A stretch of DNA of 5,878 bases. Source: Pseudomonadota bacterium. GTDB taxonomy: Bacteria > Pseudomonadota > Gammaproteobacteria > Burkholderiales > Casimicrobiaceae. Each line of letters begins with the position of its first letter. Position 1 is the stretch's first letter. Under the pieces are notes generated by a model. That model made no database searches. It saw only the letters and a list, made by a program, of their open reading frames with translations, and had not been told where the DNA came from. Where the stretch lies: positions 1 to 5,878 of the forward strand of contig JAKLIE010000144.1 of the NCBI GenBank assembly GCA_022709775.1. Reading direction: 5' to 3'. Positions 1 through 5,878 of this stretch are shown one piece after another. A program made the position numbers and the translations under genes.

Positions 1-530
1 TAGACGAGCGGATTGCCGGCCGCGTCGACCGCGCCTTCGGTGAGGCCGACCACCGTGTAGTCGTGCGTCGCGAGCGCGACCCGGTCGCCCGGAGCGAGGC
101 CCAGCTTCCTATCGGCGACCATCTCGTAGTGGGGCGCCTCGATCGCCCGGCCCTGCGCGATGCGGCCGGGACCGCCCAGGCCGCCGAAGACGTCGTAGCC
201 GACGATCGTGAACTGCTGGCTGGTGCCGGCGATCTCGCGCTGCGCCGTGTAGAGGACGAGCGGGCTCGCCCGCGCGACGCCCGGCGTCGCCGCGACGCTT
301 CGGTAGCTGTCTTTCGGCATCCGCGAGCTCTCGTTGATCGGCCCGCCGCGCCCGCGCTCGACGACCCAGAGGTCGGTCGCGGTGTTGTCGATCAGCCAGA
401 CGCCGTCGGCGATGTTGCCCTGGTAGATGCCGTTCATCACCAGCACGATCGCGAGCAGCATCGCGACGCCGGCGATCGTGGCGAGGAACTTGCCGACGTG
501 GCGCCGGATGTCCTTGACGGCGAGGTCCAT
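1..530 (-). CDS. ABC transporter permease, MacB/DevC (FtsX-like) type, N-terminal part
   Basis: Membrane subunit of a probable ABC exporter, cut by the window edge. ATG at 528-530 opens a frame with no stop through 176 codons. The product starts MDLAVKDIRRHVGKF, a short cytoplasmic amphipathic stretch. One hydrophobic segment follows at about residues 14-36. Residues 37-176 are hydrophilic, with features such as DLWVVERG, PGVARASP and GYDVFGGLGGPG. This is the layout of MacB_PCD/FtsX permeases: one N-terminal membrane helix, a large periplasmic domain, then three C-terminal helices that would lie outside the window. Family members are usually near 380-400 residues, so about 45% is present. 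It starts 18 nt after the adaptor stop, with a GGCGGG-like ribosome site 7 nt before the ATG, so the two are surely co-transcribed. MacB, DevC and LolE-like subtypes cannot be told apart here. The ATPase gene probably lies downstream or elsewhere. Confidence 0.85.
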   Translation of the reverse strand, partial: MDLAVKDIRRHVGKFLATIAGVAMLLAIVLVMNGIYQGNIADGVWLIDNTATDLWVVERGRGGPINESSRMPKDSYRSVAATPGVARASPLVLYTAQREIAGTSQQFTIVGYDVFGGLGGPGRIAQGRAIEAPHYEMVADRKLGLAPGDRVALATHDYTVVGLTEGAVDAAGNPLV

Positions 531-548
531 CGGTGCGCCCGCCGCCCG

Positions 549-1697
549 TCAGCTGGTTCCGGCGACCGACCGCACGCGCGATCCGGGCTCGACGCCGGCG
601 GCCGGCGCGACCACCCGTTCCCCGGCCGCGAGCCCTTCGCGCACGACGACGCGACTGCGGTCCGACGCGCCGGTCGTGACCGGGCGGAACTCGGCGCGAG
701 CGTCGGCGACGGCCAGCACGCCCTGCCGGCCCGTGCGGTCGCGCACGAGCGCGGACACCGGCACGACCACTCCCGCCTCCTCGCCGGTGACGATCGCGAC
801 GTCCGCTTCCTGGTCGATCGCGAAGTTCGCCGGCGTCGTGCCGAACGCGACGTTCACTTCCAGCTCGCGCGCCGCGGCATCCGCCTGGCGCGCGATCCGC
901 GCCACCTTCCCGGGCACGGTGTCGCCGGTGCGCAGTCGGATGCTCGCGGCCTGGCCGACGCGCACGCGCCCCACGACCGACTCGTCGATGCGGGTCGCGA
1001 CCCACAGCGTCGACGGATCGACGATGCGAAGGACCGGGCTGCCGGCGACGACGGTCGTGCCGACCTCCGCCTGCCGCAACACGACGATGCCGTCGAGCGG
1101 CGAGGCGATCCGCGTGAACGAGAGAACGGTGTCCGAGTAGCGCGACTCCTGGTCGAGCGCCTTCGCTTCGGCCTCGCGGGCCACAAGCAGCGATCGGGCA
1201 TTTTCGAGACCGGCCTCGGCCGCCCGCAACCCCGCGTCGGAGGCGTCGAACGCCGCCTGCGAAACGTAGCCGGTCCTCAGCAATTCGGCGTCGCGGCGCC
1301 GCTTCGAGCGCGCGAGCTCGAGGTCCGCGCGGGCCCGATCGACGCTCGCCTCGGCCGCCTTCACGTTCCCCCCGAGTGCGTCGCGCTGCCCGCCGACCAC
1401 CGCGCGTCGCGCCGCGAGGTCGCGGTCGTCCAGCTCGACCAGCACCGTGCCGCGCTTCACGGTGTCGCCGACGTCGGCGTGAACCGCAACGACGCTCGCC
1501 GTGATGCGCGACCCGAGCGTCACGGCGATTCGCGCCTGCACGGTACCGGGACCGACGACGCGCGTGGGCAGCGAGCCTTGCACGGCCTCGACGACCACGG
1601 CATCCACCGCGCGCCCCCATCGCAGGTAGACGCCGGCCGCGACGCCGAGCGCGGCCAGCGTGGCGACTGCAGCGACGACGATGCCCTTGCGCGTCAA
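549..1697 (-). CDS. HlyD/MacA/DevB-family periplasmic adaptor subunit of an efflux transporter
   Basis: Membrane fusion (periplasmic adaptor) protein of 382 residues, which would bridge the inner-membrane ABC permease encoded next to it and an outer-membrane channel. Domains in order: an N-terminal membrane anchor at about 5-25 (no lipobox cysteine); first lipoyl half at about 62-92, with VHADVGDTVKRGTVLVELDD; an Ala/Arg/Glu-rich alpha-helical hairpin at about 95-193; second lipoyl half at about 194-228, with IASPLDGIVVLRQAEVGTTV; a beta-barrel at about 229-305; and a membrane-proximal domain to about 375. Length is normal. The start is TTG (1695-1697): an in-frame TGA lies two codons upstream, and the next plausible GTG (codon 31) would delete the membrane anchor. 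The gene begins 3 nt after the osmC-like stop, so translational coupling is likely. The neighbouring permease favours an ABC (MacA/DevB-like) over an RND adaptor. The substrate cannot be predicted. Confidence 0.92.
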   Translation of the reverse strand: MTRKGIVVAAVATLAALGVAAGVYLRWGRAVDAVVVEAVQGSLPTRVVGPGTVQARIAVTLGSRITASVVAVHADVGDTVKRGTVLVELDDRDLAARRAVVGGQRDALGGNVKAAEASVDRARADLELARSKRRRDAELLRTGYVSQAAFDASDAGLRAAEAGLENARSLLVAREAEAKALDQESRYSDTVLSFTRIASPLDGIVVLRQAEVGTTVVAGSPVLRIVDPSTLWVATRIDESVVGRVRVGQAASIRLRTGDTVPGKVARIARQADAAARELEVNVAFGTTPANFAIDQEADVAIVTGEEAGVVVPVSALVRDRTGRQGVLAVADARAEFRPVTTGASDRSRVVVREGLAAGERVVAPAAGVEPGSRVRSVAGTS

Positions 1698-1700
1698 GGG

Positions 1701-2168
1701 TCAGCCCGCCGGGGTGGCGAGGAGCTCGGTGCCGCCCGCATCCACGACGCGCACGCCCACCGGGATGCCCTTTCGGACGCTCTCCGTCACGACGCAGAAA
1801 TCCTCGAACTGCGCCATGCACCGGTCGAGGTGGCCGATGTCGGCGGCGCCGTCCGCGAGCCGGATGGTCACGTCGAAGCGCCCGATGCGCATCCGGCCGC
1901 GTTCGTTCCGGACGAGCTCGCCCTTCACTTCGGCGCGAATCGGGCCGGGCGACTGCTTGAACTTTCGCATGCAGAACAGGAGGCTCGAGGACAGGCAGTT
2001 CGCGACGGCGGCGCCGATGAGCCGCGCGGCGTTGGGTCCCGACGAACGCCCGAGCGGCTCGGGCTCGTCGAGCCGGAGATCGGCGACGTCGGGCCAGTCG
2101 AACTTGACGCGGAACTCGTAGTCCCGCAGCTCCTCGAGCTCGAGGGTGAACGACAGCGATTCGGTCAT
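1701..2168 (-). CDS. OsmC family protein (probable thiol-dependent peroxidase)
   Basis: Cytosolic protein of 155 residues. OsmC/Ohr proteins typically reduce organic hydroperoxides with two conserved cysteines. Here Cys58 in AVANCLSSSLLFCMRKF fits the first, at the start of the long central helix, and Cys125 in FEDFCVVTESVRKGIPV fits the second. Cys66 and Cys117 are extra. The middle strand region (about 78-104) and the final helix-strand segment follow the OsmC fold, and the length is usual. No key residue seems missing, though the sequence is divergent from classical OsmC or Ohr, so the activity is inferred and the substrate unknown. ATG at 2166-2168 is supported by a GGGAGA ribosome site 7 nt upstream (2176-2181). 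It is the first gene of a three-gene run with an HlyD-type adaptor and an ABC permease, which is not the usual osmC neighbourhood. A CRP-like palindrome lies about 97 nt upstream of the start. Confidence 0.88.
   Translation of the reverse strand: MTESLSFTLELEELRDYEFRVKFDWPDVADLRLDEPEPLGRSSGPNAARLIGAAVANCLSSSLLFCMRKFKQSPGPIRAEVKGELVRNERGRMRIGRFDVTIRLADGAADIGHLDRCMAQFEDFCVVTESVRKGIPVGVRVVDAGGTELLATPAG
1705..1711 (-). promoter_or_regulatory. Ribosome binding site of the adaptor gene, inside the osmC-like 3' end
   Basis: CGGCGGG ends 7 nt before the TTG start and overlaps the last codons of the osmC-like gene. The same heptamer with the same 7-nt spacing precedes the permease ATG (538-544). This supports the TTG start. 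It is a weak Shine-Dalgarno match, so translation may rely on coupling to the upstream gene. Confidence 0.45.
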
Positions 2169-2175
2169 GGATCGG

Positions 2176-2181
2176 TCTCCC
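2176..2181 (-). promoter_or_regulatory. Ribosome binding site of the osmC-like gene
   Basis: GGGAGA on the minus strand, 7 nt before the ATG at 2168. It fixes the start of the first gene of the operon and argues against the longer overlapping frame that opens at 2244. Confidence 0.6.
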
Positions 2182-2257
2182 GCTGCTGACGACGCGCGCG
2201 CGATTCCCGGATCGCCGGCGCCTGCAGCGCAGGATCGCCGCCATCTCCCTTCGGGTA

Positions 2258-2273
2258 TGTAACCCCGGTCACA
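2258..2273. promoter_or_regulatory. CRP-like palindrome upstream of the osmC-adaptor-permease operon
   Basis: The minus strand reads TGTGACCGGGGTTACA, a 7-bp inverted repeat with a 2-bp centre and one mismatched pair. Viewed as TGTGA-N6-TTACA it matches the CRP-family core TGTGA-N6-TCACA at 9 of 10 positions. It is centred about 97 nt upstream of the osmC-like ATG, in the only sizeable intergenic gap. I could not find a convincing -10/-35 pair beside it. Binding by a CRP/FNR-superfamily protein is an inference; another dimeric regulator could equally use it. Confidence 0.45.
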
Positions 2274-2281
2274 CAGTCGGC

Positions 2282-2304
2282 CCGCCGTGCGACCGGCACC
2301 GCGG
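2282..2304 (-). terminator. Possible hairpin terminator after the MFS gene
   Basis: In the transcript, CCGCGGTGC pairs with GCACGGCGG around a 5-nt loop, giving a 9-bp GC-rich stem with one G-G mismatch. It begins 5 nt after the MFS stop codon. There is no U-tract, so it is not a classical intrinsic terminator. It could be a weak terminator, an RNA 3'-end stabiliser or chance in GC-rich DNA. Confidence 0.3.
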
Positions 2305-2309
2305 CGCCC

Positions 2310-3584
2310 CTACTCGTCGGACGGGATGCCCAGGTTCCGGTAGATCGGCCGGATCGCCGCGGAGAGCCGCGGCAGGGCGCGCATGAAGACGAGTCCGCCG
2401 GCGACGCAGGCGAGCCCGTTCAGCAGGAACGCGTTCTGCGCGCCGACCGCGCCCGCCACGGCACCGGCCGCCATGTGGCCGAGCGGCGCCACGCCGAGGA
2501 ACGCGAGCGTGTAGAAACCCGCGACGCGCCCGCGCAGCCGGTCGTCGACGATCGTCTGCAGGATCGTGTTCGACGCGGCGGCGGCGAGGGTCATGCCTCC
2601 GCCCACCGGCACCATCAGCGCGAGCGCGAGCGGGAACAGCTCGAGGTGCGAGAACGCCGCGAGCGCGCCGCCGCTCGCGAGCGACGCGTACGCGATCACC
2701 TTGCCGAGTCCCCGCACCGAGCGGCGCCCCGCGAGCCACACCATCGCGACGAGCGCGCCGCTGCCGGCGGCCGACAGCAGGAACCCCAGCGTCTGCGGAC
2801 CGCCCGCGAAGTGCACCTTCGCGTAGATCGGCATCAGCGAGCTGTACGGCACGATCGTGAAGGACATCATCGCGACGAGCCCGAGCAGCGCCCGTGCGGG
2901 CGCGAAGCCCAGCGTGTAGCGGGTCCCCTCGACGAAGCTCGACCACCAGCCCGTGCCGCCCGCCGGATGCGGGTGTGCCGGCCAGCGCATCCGGAGCAGC
3001 GACGCGAGAACCGCGAGGAACGAGAGCGCGTTGATCGCGAAGCACGCAGCCTCGCTCGTGACCGCGAGCACCATGCCCGCGAGCGCCGGCCCGATCACCC
3101 GCGCGCCGTTGACCATCATCGAGTTGAGCGCGATCGCGTTCGGCAGGTCGGCGCGATCGCCGACGAAGTGCACGTAGGACGACTGCCGCAGCACGACGTC
3201 GAACACCTGCACGACGGACAGGAACAGGGCGAGCGCGACCAGGTGCGCGACGTCCACGATGCCGAGGAACGTGATCGCCGTGAGCACCACGGCCTGCAGC
3301 ATCAGCAGCGACTGCGTCAGGAGCAGCGCGCGCCGACGGTCGACGCGATCCACCATCACGCCGGCGAACGTACCGAGGAACAGCATCCCGGCATTCGCGG
3401 AGAACGCGACGACGCCCAGGAGGAAAGGGGACCCGGTGAGCCGCCACGTGAGCCAGCCCATCGCGACCTGCTGCGCCCAGGTCCCGATCAGCGACAGCCC
3501 CTGTCCGACGAAGAAAAGCCGGTAGTTGCGATGCCGGAGCGCGCGGAACGTGCGCCGCGCGCGCTCGATCATCTCCTCCGGCAC
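2310..3584 (-). CDS. MFS transporter, MFS_3/EntS-like exporter
   Basis: Inner-membrane secondary transporter of 424 residues, about the usual length for a 12-helix major facilitator. The N-terminus RALRHRNYRLFFVGQGLSLI (residues 15-34) and the following GTWAQQVAMGWL are typical of the MFS_3 group, which includes the enterobactin exporter EntS and many putative drug or siderophore effluxers. Motif A appears as GVMVDRVDRRR (75-85) between helices 2 and 3. RADLPNAIALNS (144-155) and the DDRLRGRVAGFYTLAFLG region (347-364) are further group signatures. The start is GTG at 3582-3584 with GGAG 6 nt upstream; an ATG four codons later sits too close to its GGAGGAG to be preferred. It lies 31 nt after the restored LOG-frame stop (60 nt after the actual one), so it is probably co-transcribed with the upstream genes. 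The substrate is unknown; drug or metabolite efflux is the family-based guess. Confidence 0.92.
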   Translation of the reverse strand: MPEEMIERARRTFRALRHRNYRLFFVGQGLSLIGTWAQQVAMGWLTWRLTGSPFLLGVVAFSANAGMLFLGTFAGVMVDRVDRRRALLLTQSLLMLQAVVLTAITFLGIVDVAHLVALALFLSVVQVFDVVLRQSSYVHFVGDRADLPNAIALNSMMVNGARVIGPALAGMVLAVTSEAACFAINALSFLAVLASLLRMRWPAHPHPAGGTGWWSSFVEGTRYTLGFAPARALLGLVAMMSFTIVPYSSLMPIYAKVHFAGGPQTLGFLLSAAGSGALVAMVWLAGRRSVRGLGKVIAYASLASGGALAAFSHLELFPLALALMVPVGGGMTLAAAASNTILQTIVDDRLRGRVAGFYTLAFLGVAPLGHMAAGAVAGAVGAQNAFLLNGLACVAGGLVFMRALPRLSAAIRPIYRNLGIPSDE

Positions 3585-3615
3585 GGGACGCTCCGGCCGG
3601 AACGCCCCGCCGGAA

Positions 3616-3708
3616 CTAGGTCTGCTCGCCGCCGATCCACTTGGTCACGAGGGGAGGCGTGTAGGCGGCGAAACGGTCGAGCAGGCGGTCGGGGTCGGCG
3701 TCGACGAC
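3616..3708 (-). other. Displaced C-terminal coding segment of the LOG gene
   Basis: Read in the frame one base off the upstream LOG frame, these bases encode 30 residues beginning [20 protein letters not shown] and ending [10 protein letters not shown], then TAG at 3616-3618. This is the expected family C-terminus, following straight on from PEHRAML. Adding one G at the CTG/TCG junction (near 3708) would join the frames into a 193-residue protein of normal length. It has no start of its own and is probably not translated. Confidence 0.8.
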
Positions 3709-4196
3709 AGCATCGCGCGGTGCTCGGGCTTGAGGAACTGGTCCTCCGTCGCGCCGTCGAGGAACGCCACGAGCTTGTCGTAGAAGCCAGCGGCGTTCAG
3801 CAGTCCGCAGGGCTTGTGGTGCCAGCCGAGCTGGCCCCAGGTCCAGATCTCGAACAGTTCCTCGTAGGTGCCGAGCCCGCCGGGCATCGCGACGAACGCG
3901 TCCGCGAGCTCGGCCATGCGCGCCTTGCGCTCGTGCATCGACGCGGTCACGACGAGCTCGGTGAGTCCGGCGTGCGCGAGCTCCCGCTTCATCAGCGCCT
4001 GCGGGATCACGCCGACGACGCGGCCGCCCGCTTCGAGCGCCGCGTCGGCGACGACGCCCATCAGGCCGACGCGCCCGCCGCCGGTGACGAGCTCGATGCC
4101 TCGTTCGGCGAGCGCGCGACCCATCGCGCGCGCCGCCTCCGCGTAGACCGGATCGCGGCCCCGGTTCGCTCCGCAGTAGACGCAGACGCGCTCCAT
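3645..4196 (-). CDS. LOG family (TIGR00730) nucleotide 5'-monophosphate phosphoribohydrolase, frameshifted C-terminus
   Basis: Cytosolic Rossmann-fold protein. LOG enzymes release the free base from cytokinin-type N6-modified AMP or simple nucleoside monophosphates. Signatures: VCVYCGA (4-10), [10 protein letters not shown] (38-47), MHERK (87-91) and the hallmark PGGLGTYEE (105-113) followed by [10 protein letters not shown], covering the nucleotide-binding and catalytic site. ATG at 4194-4196 has GGAG 8 nt upstream, and the valS stop is 13 nt away, so the two are an operon. Residues 1-163 are normal up to PEHRAML. The last 20 ([10 protein letters not shown]...) are out-of-frame, low-complexity sequence ending at TGA 3645-3647. 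The genuine 30-residue tail lies in another frame to 3616. The active site is retained, but the final helix is lost, so the product may be unstable. Either a real inactivating 1-nt deletion or a sequencing/assembly error would explain this; I see no slippery site suggesting programmed frameshifting. Confidence 0.85.
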   Translation of the reverse strand: MERVCVYCGANRGRDPVYAEAARAMGRALAERGIELVTGGGRVGLMGVVADAALEAGGRVVGVIPQALMKRELAHAGLTELVVTASMHERKARMAELADAFVAMPGGLGTYEELFEIWTWGQLGWHHKPCGLLNAAGFYDKLVAFLDGATEDQFLKPEHRAMLSSTPTPTACSTVSPPTRLPS

Positions 4197-4204
4197 CGCC
4201 GCCG

Positions 4205-4208
4205 CTCC
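4205..4208 (-). promoter_or_regulatory. Ribosome binding site of the LOG gene
   Basis: GGAG on the minus strand, 8 nt before the ATG at 4196 and immediately after the valS stop (4210-4212). It supports the chosen start and close coupling to valS. Confidence 0.5.
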
Positions 4209-4209
4209 G

Positions 4210-5878
4210 TCAGCCCGCGAGGCGCTTCAACTGCTCGTCGAGCTTCGCGAGCGTCGCCTCGAAGCCCGCGAGCCGCGCGCGCTCCTGCTCGACGACCGCC
4301 GCGGGCGCCCGCGCGACGAAGCTCTCGTTGCCGAGCTTCGCCCTCGCCTTCGTGGCCTCGCCGTCGAGGCGCGCACGCTCCTTCGACAGGCGTTCGCGCT
4401 CGGCCGCCGGGTCGACCTTCACGTCGAGCATGACGCGCAGCGTGTCGACGACCTGCACCGGCGCGTCCACGTCGGGCAGCGCGTCCACGATCCGGAAGTC
4501 GGACAGCCGCGCGAGCGCCATCACGTACGGCTTGAACGTTCCCACGCCCTCGCCCTCGGCGTCGCCGGTCACGAGCACGTCGACCTTCGTGCCCGGCGCG
4601 AGGCCCATCGCCGAACGCAGCGACCGGACCGCGTCGACGATGCCCTTCAGCAGCGCGACGCGGGATGCGTCCTTCGGAAAACGGAGATCCGGGTTCGGCT
4701 TCGGGAACGGCGCGAGCGAGATCGTCTCGCCGGTCTTTCCCGCGAGCGGCGCGACCGTCTGCCACAGCTCCTCGGTGATGAACGGCATGAACGGATGGGC
4801 GAGGCGTAGCGTCGCCTCGAGCTCGCGCACGAGGATCGCCCGCGTCCATCGGGCCGCCGCCGCGTGGCCCGTCGCTTCGGCCTGCGCGAGCTGCACCTTC
4901 GCGAGCTCGACGTACCAGTCGCAGTACTCGTCCCAGACGAACTCGTAGAGCGCCTTCGCCGCGAGGTCGAAACGGTAGCTCTCGAGCCCGTCGATGATGT
5001 CCGCCTTCGCCTGCTGCACGCGGCCGAGGAGCCACCGGTCGACGAACGAGAGCTCGGCGGGCGCGAGCGGCCGCCGCTCGACCTCCCTGCCCTCGACGTT
5101 CATCAGCACGAACCGCGTCGCGTTCCACAGCTTGTTGCAGAAGTTGCGGTAGCCCTCGCACCGGTTCAGATCGAAGTTGAGCGTGCGGCCGAACGTGGCG
5201 AGGCTCGCGAACGTGAAGCGCAGCGCGTCGGCGCCGAACGACGGGATGCCGTTCGGGAACTGCCTGCGCGTGCGCTTCGCGATCGACTCCGCCTGCCGCG
5301 GGTCCATCAGGTTCGCGGTGCGCTTGGCGACGAGCGCCTCGACCTCGACGCCGTCGATCAGGTCGAGCGGGTCGAGCACGTTCCCCTTCGACTTCGACAT
5401 CTTCTGGCCTTCCTCGTCGCGCACGATCGCGTTGATGTACACGTCGCGGAACGGGATGCGTCCGGTGAACCAGGTCGTCGTCATGATCATGCGCGCGACC
5501 CAGAAGAAGATGATGTCGAAGCCGGTGACGAGCACGTTCGACGGCAGGAACGCGGCGAGGTGAGGGTTCGCGGCGTCGGCCTTCGCGTCGCCGGTCCAGC
5601 CCAGCGTCGAGTGGCACCAGAGCGCCGAACTGAACCACGTGTCGAGGACGTCCTCGTCGCGCCGGAAGCTCACCGGCTCGCGGCCGAGCGTCGCGTGCGC
5701 CTGCGCTCGCGCGTCCGCTTCGTCGCGCGCGACGTAGACGTTGCCCGCCTCGTCGTACCACGCGGGAATCTGGTGGCCCCACCAGAGCTGGCGGGAGATG
5801 CACCAGTCCTGCAGGTTGCGAATCCAGTGCAGGTAGGTCGCGATCCACTCGTCGGGCACGAAGCGCAGGTGCTCGCCG
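4210..5878 (-). CDS. valS: Valyl-tRNA synthetase, C-terminal part
   Basis: Class I aminoacyl-tRNA synthetase that charges tRNA-Val with valine in the cytosol; essential. The frame is open at the window edge and gives 555 residues before TGA at 4210-4212. Bacterial ValRS is about 950 residues, so the N-terminal HIGH motif and most of the editing domain lie outside. Visible: [20 protein letters not shown] near the edge; [28 protein letters not shown]; the catalytic loop [10 protein letters not shown] with KMSKS at 5389-5403; [11 protein letters not shown] and [20 protein letters not shown], typical of proteobacterial ValRS; the anticodon-binding helical domain with [17 protein letters not shown]; and the C-terminal coiled-coil arm (about 4213-4413, rich in Ala, Arg, Glu and Lys) that distinguishes ValRS from IleRS and LeuRS. 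All motifs are intact. A GTG near 5859 is an internal valine codon, not a start. Confidence 0.97.
   Translation of the reverse strand, partial: GEHLRFVPDEWIATYLHWIRNLQDWCISRQLWWGHQIPAWYDEAGNVYVARDEADARAQAHATLGREPVSFRRDEDVLDTWFSSALWCHSTLGWTGDAKADAANPHLAAFLPSNVLVTGFDIIFFWVARMIMTTTWFTGRIPFRDVYINAIVRDEEGQKMSKSKGNVLDPLDLIDGVEVEALVAKRTANLMDPRQAESIAKRTRRQFPNGIPSFGADALRFTFASLATFGRTLNFDLNRCEGYRNFCNKLWNATRFVLMNVEGREVERRPLAPAELSFVDRWLLGRVQQAKADIIDGLESYRFDLAAKALYEFVWDEYCDWYVELAKVQLAQAEATGHAAAARWTRAILVRELEATLRLAHPFMPFITEELWQTVAPLAGKTGETISLAPFPKPNPDLRFPKDASRVALLKGIVDAVRSLRSAMGLAPGTKVDVLVTGDAEGEGVGTFKPYVMALARLSDFRIVDALPDVDAPVQVVDTLRVMLDVKVDPAAERERLSKERARLDGEATKARAKLGNESFVARAPAAVVEQERARLAGFEATLAKLDEQLKRLAG

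Noticed and set aside
63..2189. 708-codon open frame on the plus strand
   Set aside because: It lies antisense to three well-supported genes and its product is an Arg/Asp/His/Ala-rich string with no recognisable domain. This is the usual shadow of GC-rich coding DNA.
2209..2240. 9-bp direct repeat GGATCGCCG (2209-2217 and 2232-2240) and small hairpin CCTGC-AGC-GCAGG (2221-2233)
   Set aside because: Too short to stand out in GC-rich intergenic DNA. There is no match to a known attachment site, operator or terminator.
109..2244. 711-codon minus-strand frame with an ATG at 2244 next to AAGGGAG
   Set aside because: It runs out of frame through the OsmC-like, adaptor and permease genes, and the product is Arg/Gly/Ala-rich low complexity. 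The purine run abuts the ATG with no spacing.
2269..3447. 392-codon minus-strand frame overlapping the MFS gene
   Set aside because: It is the MFS coding sequence read out of frame; the product is Arg-rich and not membrane-like, unlike the true frame with its hydrophobic helices.
3700..3713. Programmed ribosomal frameshift in the LOG gene
   Set aside because: There is no slippery heptamer, stimulatory Shine-Dalgarno-like element or obvious downstream structure at the junction, and the family is not known for recoding. A plain 1-nt deletion or sequence error is simpler.
2475..4433. 652-codon plus-strand frame
   Set aside because: It is antisense to the MFS, LOG and valS genes, with an Arg/Glu/His-rich product and no domain. 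It is a composition shadow.
4061..5848. 595-codon minus-strand frame across valS
   Set aside because: It is the valS frame shifted by one base, Arg-rich and without synthetase motifs, while the true frame holds KMSKS and the other ValRS signatures.

Overview
The window is GC-rich (I estimate high 60s percent) and every gene I can support lies on the minus strand. It is ordinary, densely packed bacterial DNA. The valyl-tRNA synthetase segment matches the proteobacterial type, and with the GC content this suggests a proteobacterium, most likely beta. That is inference from recalled family sequences, not a search. I see no tRNA, rRNA, CRISPR array, insertion sequence or phage gene.

Layout, in transcription order (high to low coordinates). 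Block A (5878 to 2310) holds the C-terminal 555 residues of valyl-tRNA synthetase (valS), then a LOG/TIGR00730-family nucleotide phosphoribohydrolase 13 nt later, then an MFS_3-type multidrug-like exporter. The LOG gene has lost its normal C-terminus to an apparent 1-nt deletion near 3708. Its missing last 30 codons are intact in another frame and end at a stop at 3616, 31 nt before the MFS gene. A U-tract-less hairpin follows the MFS stop.

The 141-nt gap at 2169-2309 separates the blocks and probably holds the promoter of block B. It contains a 16-bp palindrome at 2258-2273 that matches the CRP core pattern TGTGA-N6-TCACA with one mismatch.

Block B (2168 to 1) is a tight operon: an OsmC-family protein, an HlyD/MacA/DevB-type periplasmic adaptor that probably starts at TTG, and the N-terminal 176 residues of a MacB/DevC-type ABC permease running off the window. 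The adaptor and permease look like two parts of an inner-membrane ABC export complex, whose ATPase and outer-membrane partner are not visible here. The OsmC protein, a likely thiol-based peroxidase, is the unusual companion and hints at a link to oxidative or lipid stress.

I did not find a clearly novel system. The points most worth a second look are the LOG frameshift, the CRP-like palindrome and the OsmC-exporter linkage. Several very long open frames, including antisense ones of about 650-710 codons, are composition shadows of the real genes.
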